A DNA stretch of 64,000 bases from Paenimyroides aestuarii (lineage in GTDB: Bacteria > Bacteroidota > Bacteroidia > Flavobacteriales > Flavobacteriaceae). Positions 25,508-32,921 of the stretch are shown here, in pieces. Under the pieces are notes generated by a model, which worked only from the letters and a program-made list of their open reading frames with translations, did no database searches and was not told where the DNA came from. The stretch is from contig NZ_CP102382.1 in NCBI RefSeq assembly GCF_024628805.1, positions 248,001-312,000 on the forward strand, in the 5' to 3' direction. Position 1 is the first letter of the stretch, and each line of letters starts with the position of its first letter. The position numbers and the translations under genes are program-made.

Positions 25508-25894
25508 TTATCTGTATTTTGAAACTAAAATCATTGACAATATAAATAGCAGTGTTGAACACACATCATATATATCATAAATCAATCTCTTGTAATTAGG
25601 CTTTCTATTAATTATTTCTGATCTTTGCCGAGAATTTAGCTTATTATAGAAATAATAACTATTAATAAGAGCTATTATAACAATTGGTAAAAATAATATT
25701 ACAAAGTTCAGTTTTATTTCAAACAAAAAATGTAAGATTAATATAAAAACAGTATTAAAATTAACTGCTTGAGTAAATGATAAATGTAATAAAGTACTAA
25801 TTGGCGTTTCGTAACTGGCATTCTTCATTAATCTACTATGATTAGCCGCAAAAAAATCTAGCCAAAAGTTTTTTAAAAAAATTATAATATTCAT
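25508..25894 (-). CDS. Small membrane protein of accessory island
   Basis: A 128-residue protein with three probable membrane segments (FNTVFILILHFLFEIKLNFV, ILFLPIVIIALINSYYF, LLFILSMILVSKY) and a basic middle loop (KLNSRQRSEIINRKPNYKR). No family is recognised. It is bracketed by REP-like repeats at 25464 and 25911. Membrane proteins of this size often serve as immunity proteins to Rhs or other polymorphic toxins, but here no toxin gene is directly upstream, so this is only a possibility. Confidence 0.6.
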   Translation of the reverse strand: MNIIIFLKNFWLDFFAANHSRLMKNASYETPISTLLHLSFTQAVNFNTVFILILHFLFEIKLNFVILFLPIVIIALINSYYFYNKLNSRQRSEIINRKPNYKRLIYDIYDVCSTLLFILSMILVSKYR

Positions 25895-25910
25895 AAATAG
25901 TTTAATTAAA

Positions 25911-26117
25911 CCCTGATGTCGCGGATTTGCAATCCGTGACTTTATCTACCCAACCTACTGTTGTTATGTTTATTAAATATACACTATTAAGGTCTGTTAA
26001 TTTATATTCTGTTGGCATACCTCACTTTTATTTATTTAACACTCGGATTGCAACCTTAAATCTGCGCGTGCGTTTTTTTTACTTACCATCACACGAAAGG
26101 ATTCGCGCGGTAGCGGG
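25911..26117. repeat. 206-bp intergenic repeat, copy A
   Basis: This copy matches 26936-27141 in the same orientation with about ten mismatches by eye. It opens with a palindrome (CGGATT TGC AATCCG) and closes with another (CACGAA AGGA TTCGCG, one G-U pair), with an inner CGGATTGCAA half-site. The arrangement of two hairpins around a spacer recalls REP doublets (BIMEs) or a non-coding MITE; no transposase is present in the window. Confidence 0.8.
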
Positions 26118-26153
26118 GAATTGCAAATCTGTACCAGCCTACATTACCGTAAA

Positions 26154-26744
26154 TTATAGATTATATATACAAAATAATACTTCTAAACCATCCTCTTCTT
26201 CCTGTATTTTTTGTTTAAGTAATTCATAAAGTTGTTTATTTGACAATGACAACTCATCTCTTTCAATTATAGTATTAATTTCATTAAGTGCATAATTTCG
26301 TCCTTTAAAATAATAATCTAAAGCTATTTTATAAAAATTTTCTTCTATTGTTAACTTTTTCCCTTCATATTTATCATAAACATTCTTTAATCCAAAATCA
26401 GCTCCGTTTGAATACCCTTTGATTTCTACAAGACTTCTAAATAATTCAATCGCAAATGAATCTTGCTCTTTTAATGTTTTAATGACTAATAGAGCATCGT
26501 TATGTTTATCTATTCGACATAAAAATTTTATTTTTTCTATTTTATAAAAATCATCTTCACTAATATTTATCAATTCATCTATATAAAACAAAACGGAATC
26601 GCGTTTTATCTGAGAATCAGTTTGCAAATTCCAACTTTGATAACTCATGATATATTTATCTTGTACCTTCGATAAATCTTCATTTTGTTTATTGCAATTA
26701 GTAGCAAGCAATAGAAAACTGATCAAAAAAAATATCTTTGTCAT
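26154..26744 (-). CDS. Lipoprotein of accessory island
   Basis: A 196-residue lipoprotein: the signal MTKIFFLISFLLLATNCNKQ puts the lipid Cys at residue 17. The mature part is almost entirely helical and resembles a short tetratricopeptide-like array (KIKFLCRIDKHNDALLVIKT, NFYKIALDYYFKGRNYALNE). Similar small helical lipoproteins are frequently encoded downstream of Rhs modules in flavobacteria, where some act as immunity proteins; here the upstream Rhs end is decayed (26815-26910). Function unproven. Confidence 0.65.
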   Translation of the reverse strand: MTKIFFLISFLLLATNCNKQNEDLSKVQDKYIMSYQSWNLQTDSQIKRDSVLFYIDELINISEDDFYKIEKIKFLCRIDKHNDALLVIKTLKEQDSFAIELFRSLVEIKGYSNGADFGLKNVYDKYEGKKLTIEENFYKIALDYYFKGRNYALNEINTIIERDELSLSNKQLYELLKQKIQEEEDGLEVLFCIYNL

Positions 26745-26814
26745 TTTTAGTATTTAATTGATATTTGAAATTAACTTTTCAGTAATGCTAATTGGAGCTA
26801 GGGATAGCAAATCC

Positions 26815-26910
26815 TCACCATCATAGTCCATATGTTCGTACTGGTAACATATTCAGCTTGCACAGTTTTCCGCAAAAACATCCACACTTACAAATATACT
26901 AATTCTTGGG
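26815..26910 (-). pseudogene. Decayed Rhs core C-terminal end
   Basis: Bases 26881-26910 are identical over 30 bases to 28966-28995, the part of the intact Rhs module encoding PRISIFVSVD. Reading on along the minus strand, the intact module gives PLAEQTMTPYQYVNNN, while this copy gives VFAENCAS, a stop, then CYQYEH. The resemblance then fades. It is therefore a frame-broken remnant of a second Rhs end located upstream of the 196-residue lipoprotein gene, mirroring the toxin-then-small-gene order of the intact module. Confidence 0.7.
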
Positions 26911-26935
26911 TTACTTCGACTGGCTCAGCATAAAC

Positions 26936-27141
26936 CCCTGATGTCGCGGATTTGCAATCCGTGACTTTATCTACCCAACCTACTGTTGTTATGTTTATAA
27001 AATTTACACTATTAAGGTCTGTTAATTTATACTCTGTTGGCATACCTCACTTTTATTTATTTAACACTCGGATTGCAACCTTAAATCTGCGCGTGCGTTT
27101 TTTTTACTAACCCCCACACGAAAGGATTCGTGCGGTAGCGA
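26936..27141. repeat. 206-bp intergenic repeat, copy B
   Basis: This is the direct repeat of 25911-26117, in the same orientation and about 95 percent identical by eye. Here the second palindrome is perfect (CACGAA AGGA TTCGTG). It sits immediately beside the decayed Rhs end, while copy A sits after the next gene, so the two copies bracket the 196-residue lipoprotein gene. Confidence 0.8.
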
Positions 27142-27212
27142 GGACACATTTGCGTTTTAATTTTTAACACAAACTATTAAATGTGCAACAACAGTAAAGT
27201 GTTTTATAACAA

Positions 27213-27244
27213 AACAGCCTCAATACGTGTGTAAAGAGGCTGTT
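27213..27244 (-). terminator. Probable terminator of the Rhs module transcript
   Basis: A 9-bp stem, AACAGCCTC with GAGGCTGTT, with a 14-base loop; T-rich sequence follows on both strands. It lies about 95 bases beyond the stop of the 148-residue lipoprotein gene and would end the Rhs-lipoprotein-lipoprotein transcript. Confidence 0.55.
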
Positions 27245-27253
27245 GGTTTTTAT

Positions 27254-27286
27254 AGTCACGGATTACAAATCCGCGCCATCGGGTTT
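27254..27286. repeat. Inverted copy of the REP-like palindrome
   Basis: Read on the minus strand this is AACCCGATGGCGCGGATTTG followed by TAATCCGTGACT, nearly the same as the start of the 206-bp repeats (CCCTGATGTCGCGGATTTGC). It is oriented opposite to copy B, so 26936-27286 is bounded by inverted copies of one palindromic motif. Confidence 0.65.
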
Positions 27287-27339
27287 TGTAGCCGTAGAAA
27301 ATTTTATCAACACTTCTGATACACTACCAAATATTATCA

Positions 27340-27786
27340 TTATTCTTTCAGCAAACCCTCTGATTCAACCTGGTAAGAGTTTATTTTAATTGAGTCTGTT
27401 GCTTCTTTAAGAAGATAAAATGTTTCTTTAGAATTATAGTTTTCCCTTTGAACATCATAAATCAACAAATATTCGGATTTAGGATTAGTACCATCCACTA
27501 TATTTGTTTCCCATTTTAGAAGTTTTCTATCTTTAACTTTGCCTAATTTAATATCGACAATACCACTATCTTTTTTAAAATCTTCTTTAGATATTTTATC
27601 AAAAAAACTATTGCTAAATAATTTTAAATTATCATCTCTTTTATCAAATTTAAGATTCTCAAAATAAAGATTTACTACTTTTTCAGCCTCAATTTTGTCC
27701 GTTATCGTATTTTTTCTTTGTATATTGAGTTTATTACAAGAATACAAAAATGACACGCTAACTAATACTAATAATAATTTTTTCAT
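27340..27786 (-). CDS. Lipoprotein, possible Rhs immunity-associated protein
   Basis: A 148-residue lipoprotein with signal KKLLLVLVSVSFLYSCNKLN. The mature domain is alpha plus beta with a NTF2-like or DUF4019-like look: a helix (EAEKVVNLYFENLKFDKRDD) followed by strands (GKVKDRKLLKWETNIVDG, EYLLIYDVQRENYNSKETFY). It starts 8 bases after the 113-residue lipoprotein gene and is the third gene of a tight Rhs-lipoprotein-lipoprotein series. An immunity or accessory function is inferred from context only. Confidence 0.65.
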   Translation of the reverse strand: MKKLLLVLVSVSFLYSCNKLNIQRKNTITDKIEAEKVVNLYFENLKFDKRDDNLKLFSNSFFDKISKEDFKKDSGIVDIKLGKVKDRKLLKWETNIVDGTNPKSEYLLIYDVQRENYNSKETFYLLKEATDSIKINSYQVESEGLLKE

Positions 27787-27794
27787 TGCTTTTT

Positions 27795-28136
27795 TTATTT
27801 ATAAACTTGCCCTTCACATTCCCAATTATAAGATAGGATTGTATCTTTTTTATGGATATTAAACGTTAGTTCTCCTTTTCTTTTAATTATAGTATCTCCA
27901 CGCTCTATTTGATCTCTGTATGTATACCACCATCTTTGATTCTCACTTGAAACAGTATATTTACCATCTTCTATGCTAATACCTTTAATTGACATTGTAG
28001 TAGTGTTATCCGGCGATAATTCATCTACAATTATTAAGCACTCTTCGTTTCTGTATCCATTTGCATTCCATTCACAATCTGTTTTACAAGATATAAATAG
28101 AAAAAGAGAACTAATAATAAAAATTTTTTTTTTCAT
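27795..28136 (-). CDS. Small lipoprotein directly after the Rhs module
   Basis: A 113-residue lipoprotein (KKKIFIISSLFLFISCKTDC) whose start is only 3 bases after the Rhs stop, so it is almost certainly co-translated with the Rhs end. The mature part has Cys and Trp residues (CEWNANGYRNEECLIIVDEL, SENQRWWYTYRDQIERGDTI) and appears all-beta. In polymorphic toxin loci the gene in this position is usually the immunity gene. The family is not recognised. Confidence 0.65.
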   Translation of the reverse strand: MKKKIFIISSLFLFISCKTDCEWNANGYRNEECLIIVDELSPDNTTTMSIKGISIEDGKYTVSSENQRWWYTYRDQIERGDTIIKRKGELTFNIHKKDTILSYNWECEGQVYK

Positions 28137-28139
28137 TGC

Positions 28140-29024
28140 TTAAAACATTTTTGGTGGAGTTATTGCTTGTAATACTGTGTTTTGGATTCTAGACATACCA
28201 TTAGGAATATCATTTTTAAGATTACTTAATTTATAAGATTTTGTATTAGATTTTGAAACTCCTAATCCATAACCAAATCCTACCCCATAAGTTTTAGCCC
28301 CTCTTGTTGCGGCTTGAGTGTTATTTCCTATAGTTCTAGAAGAAGTTCCATAACTACCTTTAACCACATAGCCTGCACTATATGTCAAATCTTCTCCTCC
28401 TAGTTCATTTAATATATCTGTACTACCTCCAAATAAATTATGAGCATTAAGAGTAACTCCACCACCAAATCCAGGCTTTGTAAATTCACCTACTCCATAA
28501 TCAAATCCGTATACTAATGCGGCATCATCTCCTGTTGCTGCTAATGAAAGTGTAGCATTAAAATTAATAATTCCTAAACTGATCCCAAAGCTACCACCTA
28601 TACTCATTGCATCAAACCAACTTTGATCAACGCCACTGCTATTACCCGGCACCATAGCTAATGCCTCTTTACGGAAATCGTCTACAAATCCATCTATTAT
28701 TTTTGTACCTATATTTCTATTGTCATGTTCAATAGTTATTTCTTGTAAAGTAGTACTACCAACCAATTCATTAGTACCCCCACTCAAGTTTTCCCATAAG
28801 TCACCATTTAATTTCCATTTTGTACCATCTTCGTCAGTATGTTGATGTCCTTGAGGAAATTCACCCTCAGGTGGTCCTTCAGCACTCATCCCCGTAGGAT
28901 CAACCAACATAATTGGATTATTATTCACATATTGGTAAGGCGTCATCGTCTGTTCCGCCAGTGGGTCCACACTTACAAATATACTAATTCTTGGGTCATA
29001 ATAACGAGCGCCGTAATAATACAT
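28140..29024 (-). CDS. Truncated Rhs protein: end of the core plus C-terminal variable domain
   Basis: A 294-residue open frame that begins inside the hallmark end of an Rhs core (YYYGARYYDPRISIFVSVDP, then LAEQTMTPYQYVNNNPIMLV DPTG). Going upstream in frame the codons still read SYNNATQ and then hit TAG at 29046-29048, so the large YD-repeat shell is missing. The roughly 240-residue variable tail is Gly-rich with alternating hydrophobic residues (FGISLGIINFNATLSLAATG, GFGYGLGVSKSNTKSYKL) and no nuclease or deaminase motif that I recognise; a membrane-active or beta-barrel-like toxin is possible. As it stands it is an orphan module with no delivery shell and may be silent, although its downstream lipoprotein gene is intact. 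Confidence 0.75.
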   Translation of the reverse strand: MYYYGARYYDPRISIFVSVDPLAEQTMTPYQYVNNNPIMLVDPTGMSAEGPPEGEFPQGHQHTDEDGTKWKLNGDLWENLSGGTNELVGSTTLQEITIEHDNRNIGTKIIDGFVDDFRKEALAMVPGNSSGVDQSWFDAMSIGGSFGISLGIINFNATLSLAATGDDAALVYGFDYGVGEFTKPGFGGGVTLNAHNLFGGSTDILNELGGEDLTYSAGYVVKGSYGTSSRTIGNNTQAATRGAKTYGVGFGYGLGVSKSNTKSYKLSNLKNDIPNGMSRIQNTVLQAITPPKMF

Positions 29025-29051
29025 TTGTGTGGCATTATTATAACTCTAATA

Positions 29052-29088
29052 AAAAAAGCGGTTTCAAATTACTGAAACCGCTTTTTTA
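29052..29088 (-). terminator. Strong terminator after cytochrome oxidase subunit IV gene
   Basis: A 15-bp stem (AAAAAAGCGGTTTCA with TGAAACCGCTTTTTT) with a 6-base loop. It lies 19 bases after the subunit IV stop and marks the right edge of the Rhs island; the Rhs remnant begins 4 bases beyond it. Confidence 0.85.
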
Positions 29089-29106
29089 GCTTTTAATTGT
29101 TATAGC

Positions 29107-29454
29107 TTAAAACATCCATCTCATGGAAGAGGTTTTAAAAACATCGTGGATATAATCGCCTTCTATCAATAGCAAACATGCCAAATAAGCAATTAGGAAA
29201 ACCATTGGTGCAACGATTGACCAGCGGAATGATGATTTTTCACCTTCTAAGTGCATGAACGCCCACATGATATAGTACGCTTTTACAATGGTTAAAATGA
29301 TGAAAATCCAGTTTAAGTAGCTTAAATTTAATAAACTGTTGTGAAATAATGCATCGGGTTTATAAATACCCAAAACAACTTCTACTATTGTAAGGATTGA
29401 TAAGTAAATGAATACTTGCCAAATTCTTTTTGTATTTGATGCGTGTGCTCCCAT
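29107..29454 (-). CDS. Cytochrome c oxidase subunit IV family protein
   Basis: A 115-residue membrane protein with three helices (IWQVFIYLSILTIVEVVLGI, LNWIFIILTIVKAYYIMWAF, SIVAPMVFLIAYLACLLLIE) and the family block IVKAYYIMWAFMHLEGE. It is a small accessory subunit of the haem-copper oxidase. It ends the operon that starts with heme O synthase and contains both subunit III genes. The subunit I and II genes are not in this window. Confidence 0.9.
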   Translation of the reverse strand: MGAHASNTKRIWQVFIYLSILTIVEVVLGIYKPDALFHNSLLNLSYLNWIFIILTIVKAYYIMWAFMHLEGEKSSFRWSIVAPMVFLIAYLACLLLIEGDYIHDVFKTSSMRWMF

Positions 29455-29476
29455 TTTTTTAATTTTTTTTAGATGA

Positions 29477-30469
29477 TTATACTAAATAGAAGAATGTAAA
29501 TACAAACACCCATACTAAATCTACAAAGTGCCAGTATAATCCAACTTTTTCAACCATTTCGTAGGTTCTTCTTTTTTCGTAAGTACCCAACAACACATTA
29601 AAGAAAATAATGATGTTTAACAATACCCCTACTGAAACGTGGAATCCGTGGAAACCTGTTATAAAGAAGAATAAATCGCCAAAACTTTTATGACCGTATT
29701 CGTTGCGCACCAAGTTGGCACCTTCTACCACATATTGGAAATCGTTTGCACGTTTTAAAGTTTCTTCGCGAGATAACGTTATTTTTTTATGTTTATTTTC
29801 TGGGTCGGTATATTGTGTTCTAATCAATATATCTGGGTTGTTTTCTAAACCTGCTTTCACTTGGCTTAGTGATACAGATGTATTAGATCCTCCAGACATT
29901 CCCCAAACGCCTTTGCTTCTTGTTAATGCAGCGTCTTCACGTGCAATTGTTGTATCTGCAAACTCTGCTAATGCTACACGTTTTCCGTCTTTATTAACGA
30001 ATTGCAAAATTTCGCCACCTCTTGTTTCCACAGCACCATAAGTACCTGTGATGAAGTTTTTCCACTCCCAAGCCTGTGATCCAACGAAAACAAGACCGCC
30101 TACGATGGTTAATAACATATAAACGGCTACTTTCTTTTGCTTCATTTGATGACCTGCATCTACTGCCAATACCATCGTTACCGATGAAAAGATCAAGATA
30201 AAAGTCATTAATGCTACGTAAAACATTGGTGCATCTACACTATGCATAAACGGAAAGTGATTAAATACCTCATCGGCAATTGGCCATGAATCAATAAATT
30301 TGAATCTTGTAAAACCATAAGCGGCAAGGAATCCGGCAAATGTTAATGAATCTGACAAAATGAAAAACCACATCATCATTTTCCCATAGCTCGCTCCAAG
30401 AGGTTGGACATCTTCGCCACCTCCCCAAGTTTGTTCTTTAGTCGCTGCTGTAGTAACTGTCGCTCCCAT
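29477..30469 (-). CDS. Cytochrome c oxidase subunit III (long form)
   Basis: A 330-residue haem-copper oxidase subunit III. The start block GASYGKMMMWFFILSDSLTF and the C-terminal helices with FFFITGFHGFHVSVGVLLNI and GLYWHFVDLVWVFVFTFFYL are diagnostic. Between helices there is a soluble insertion of about 100 residues (from about AVETRGGEILQFVNKDGKR to ANDFQYVVEGANLVR) absent from standard subunit III of about 200-260 residues; this longer form is usual in flavobacteria. It lies 67 bases after the shorter subunit III gene. Confidence 0.9.
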   Translation of the reverse strand: MGATVTTAATKEQTWGGGEDVQPLGASYGKMMMWFFILSDSLTFAGFLAAYGFTRFKFIDSWPIADEVFNHFPFMHSVDAPMFYVALMTFILIFSSVTMVLAVDAGHQMKQKKVAVYMLLTIVGGLVFVGSQAWEWKNFITGTYGAVETRGGEILQFVNKDGKRVALAEFADTTIAREDAALTRSKGVWGMSGGSNTSVSLSQVKAGLENNPDILIRTQYTDPENKHKKITLSREETLKRANDFQYVVEGANLVRNEYGHKSFGDLFFFITGFHGFHVSVGVLLNIIIFFNVLLGTYEKRRTYEMVEKVGLYWHFVDLVWVFVFTFFYLV

Positions 30470-30536
30470 AAAAAGTTTAAGTTGTTAAAAAGTTCCCAAA
30501 TTTACATCTTTTTTCTTTTAAAGAAAAGTAAAAAGA

Positions 30537-31121
30537 TTATTTGTAAAAAGTAAAAAATAAAAACAAATACAACCACAAGAATCCTAAAAAGTGCCAAAAC
30601 ATCGCACTTAACTCTATTCCAAGGGTTTGAGTTGCATTATACTTTTGTTTATAATGATTATAAATTACAATTAACAATGAAATTAATCCACCTGCCAAAT
30701 GGGCAATATGTACTAAAACCACTACATATAAAAACGATGTGGTGATGGTACTTGCACTTCCTGTGAAATAATATCCGGCTTCAATAACTTGATTAAATCC
30801 TTGAAACTGCAATATCACAAAAGTAATTCCCAATAAAAAAGTAAGCCCTAACATTAAACTTGTGGTGGAACGGTTGTTTTTTTGTATGGCTTTTTTGGCT
30901 AAATGAAATGTTATACTGCTTAAAACAATCACCAACGTACTCCATAAAAACGCTTGTGGCAATTGAAAGTCTTTTAACCAATCCGGACGGTTTTTACTAA
31001 TCACATAAGCGCTTGTTAAGCCAGCAAAAACCATCACAATACTACCCATTGCAAAAATAAGCATGGTTTTGTATGCTTTTCCTTTTTGTATTTTTTCTGC
31101 TTGAAGTTCTTCAGTATTCAT
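30537..31121 (-). CDS. Cytochrome c oxidase subunit III (short form)
   Basis: A 194-residue subunit III-like protein with five helices (AYKTMLIFAMGSIVMVFAGL, LPQAFLWSTLVIVLSSITFH, LMLGLTFLLGITFVILQFQG, FLYVVVLVHIAHLAGGLISL) and the C-terminal AMFWHFLGFLWLYLFLFF. Its ATG overlaps the stop of heme O synthase by one base (TAATG), so translation is coupled. Having two tandem subunit III genes, one short and one long, is the normal flavobacterial arrangement. Confidence 0.9.
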   Translation of the reverse strand: MNTEELQAEKIQKGKAYKTMLIFAMGSIVMVFAGLTSAYVISKNRPDWLKDFQLPQAFLWSTLVIVLSSITFHLAKKAIQKNNRSTTSLMLGLTFLLGITFVILQFQGFNQVIEAGYYFTGSASTITTSFLYVVVLVHIAHLAGGLISLLIVIYNHYKQKYNATQTLGIELSAMFWHFLGFLWLYLFLFFTFYK

Positions 31122-32056
31122 TATCGCAAGAATTTATCTAATATAAAAATAATCTGTATCAATGTAATATAGGTAACGCTTATAAGCATTAGCGTTTTTG
31201 CCGACTTATCGGTTTGTTTGCGGTATAACTGAACACCGCCATAAAGCATCCATAAACCTGCCGCCAAAACCAAAACTGCTGCGATTGGTGAAAGATACAA
31301 TCTTCCTGTGTAACCTGTTGCTGGCAATAAAGATGCAATGATTAACCACACACAGTATAAAATAACTTGCAATGCGGTTTTTTTGTCTTTTTTTCGTGTG
31401 GGCAATAAATAAAACCCGCCTTTTTCGTAATCGTTGAACAAGAACCAACCCAATGCCCAAAAATGGGGAAACTGCCAGAAAAACTGAATAAGAAACAACA
31501 TTCCGGCTTCAATACCAAACTGATCAGTATGCGCCACCCAACCCAACATAAATGGAATGGCTCCTGGAAAAGCACCCACAAATACGGCCAATGGCGTTAA
31601 GGGCTTTAAAGGTGTATAAACGCTTGTGTATAAAAAGATGGAAATAGCACCAAACATAGCTGTTTTAGGACTCACGATATACAAAATTGCCAAACCAACA
31701 ATAGTAAGCGCTGCCGCCAATGTAAACGCTGTGTTTTTTGAAACACGCCCTGAAGAAACCGGACGGTTTTTAGTGCGATCCATTTTTGCATCTAAATCTT
31801 TTTCGATGATTTGATTAAATGCATTCGATGCTCCCACCATGCAATAGCCACCCACAGCAAGCATCATCAATTTCATTATATCGATTTGCTGCCAGTCTTC
31901 CACCGCTAAAAGGTATCCGGCCAATGTAGAAAAAACCACACTAATAGCCAAACCTACTTTGGTCATGCTTTTAAATTCTGATAGCGCTGAAACTTTTATG
32001 ACTGATGAAGATGTTTCCAAAATAAGCTGTTTATTCCTAAATAATTCGGTGTGCAA
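31121..32056 (-). CDS. cyoE: Heme O synthase (protoheme IX farnesyltransferase)
   Basis: A 311-residue UbiA-family prenyltransferase that adds a farnesyl group to haem B to make haem O for the oxidase. The first Asp-rich motif is within NAFNQIIEKDLDAKMDRTKN, RPVSSGR follows, and the second loop is FFWQFPHFWALGWFLFNDYE KGGFYLLP. About eight to nine helices are visible. It is the first gene of the oxidase assembly operon, also called ctaB. The start at 32056 could be slightly early, but the N-terminus has no obviously better Met. Confidence 0.93.
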   Translation of the reverse strand: MHTELFRNKQLILETSSSVIKVSALSEFKSMTKVGLAISVVFSTLAGYLLAVEDWQQIDIMKLMMLAVGGYCMVGASNAFNQIIEKDLDAKMDRTKNRPVSSGRVSKNTAFTLAAALTIVGLAILYIVSPKTAMFGAISIFLYTSVYTPLKPLTPLAVFVGAFPGAIPFMLGWVAHTDQFGIEAGMLFLIQFFWQFPHFWALGWFLFNDYEKGGFYLLPTRKKDKKTALQVILYCVWLIIASLLPATGYTGRLYLSPIAAVLVLAAGLWMLYGGVQLYRKQTDKSAKTLMLISVTYITLIQIIFILDKFLR

Positions 32057-32128
32057 ATATACTTGAAAAAAAATCTTAAAACTAACTATTTACACTTTTA
32101 AAGTGTTAAACAAAATCGAAAAAACACT

Positions 32129-32866
32129 TTATATGGTTGTTGTTTCTAATAAAATTTGTTTTTGGGAAGAGGTCCCAATGCGTTTCACTCCCATTTGTAT
32201 ATAAAACAAGGCATCGGTCAATTTTTTAATGCCACCGGAAGCTTTCACAGGCAATGGTGTAGCATTTTCAAGCATCAACGTAATATGCTCGGGTGTAGCG
32301 CCATTGGGTAGGTTGTTTTCGGTGGTATAAAATCCTGTTGATGATTTCACAAAAACGCGTGCATAATCATTTTCTTTACCGTTTTTAATCACAACATTTT
32401 TAATCAATGTGGTGATTTGAATGATTTCTTTATTAGATAATGCCGCCGTTTCTATAATCCATTTTATCGTTTTGAATTGTTGCAAACACATCATCGTGCA
32501 TTCTTTTACTTGATTTTGAACCAAGGAAACAGCACCATTTTTAAATGCAAGATAATCGATCACTACATCTAATTCATCTGCACCATTGTTTATAGCGTTT
32601 TGGATTTGCAAACACTTTTCTTCGGTTGATGCAGTGCCTTGTGGAAAACTGATTACGGTTCCAACTAACACTTTACTTTTGTGCGCGGTTACAAATTGCT
32701 TGGCTTGCTGTACATATTCGGGCAAAATCATTACACATTTGTACTTCTTGGCAACGGCATTTTGCAATAAATCTGCTACAATGGCATCGTTTTCAAAGGC
32801 ACTTATATTTGCTTGTTCGGCTGTTTGCAGATAGGTGGCATCTAAAAATTCAGTGATTTGTTTCAT
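32129..32866 (-). CDS. deoC: Deoxyribose-phosphate aldolase
   Basis: A 245-residue TIM-barrel aldolase cleaving 2-deoxyribose-5-phosphate to glyceraldehyde-3-phosphate and acetaldehyde. The Schiff-base lysine block is RVFVKSSTGFYTTENNLPNG, and the second lysine is in LPVKASGGIKKLTDALFYIQ. INNGADELDVVIDYLAFKNG is also typical. The start MKQITEFLDATYLQ at 32866 is chosen; the open frame extends to 32986, but that part overlaps the VanZ gene terminator and lacks family similarity. Confidence 0.92.
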   Translation of the reverse strand: MKQITEFLDATYLQTAEQANISAFENDAIVADLLQNAVAKKYKCVMILPEYVQQAKQFVTAHKSKVLVGTVISFPQGTASTEEKCLQIQNAINNGADELDVVIDYLAFKNGAVSLVQNQVKECTMMCLQQFKTIKWIIETAALSNKEIIQITTLIKNVVIKNGKENDYARVFVKSSTGFYTTENNLPNGATPEHITLMLENATPLPVKASGGIKKLTDALFYIQMGVKRIGTSSQKQILLETTTI

Positions 32867-32898
32867 GGTTTTAAACCTAAATTCTTTCAAAAATAAAA

Positions 32899-32921
32899 AA
32901 ACCTCACGAATTGTGAGGTTT
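32899..32921. terminator. Terminator overlapping the VanZ-like stop codon
   Basis: A 9-bp stem, AAACCTCAC with GTGAGGTTT, with a 5-base loop. The TGA stop of the VanZ-like gene lies within the stem (32904-32906). On the minus strand a T-run follows. Confidence 0.75.

Larger units (their letters stand above)
26745..27339. other. Gene-free stretch of the island
   Basis: These 595 bases carry no convincing gene. They hold the decayed Rhs end (26815-26910), repeat copy B (26936-27141), a hairpin at 27213-27244 and an inverted copy of the repeat's first palindrome (27254-27286). The segment reads as a graveyard between two former toxin/immunity modules. Confidence 0.7.
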
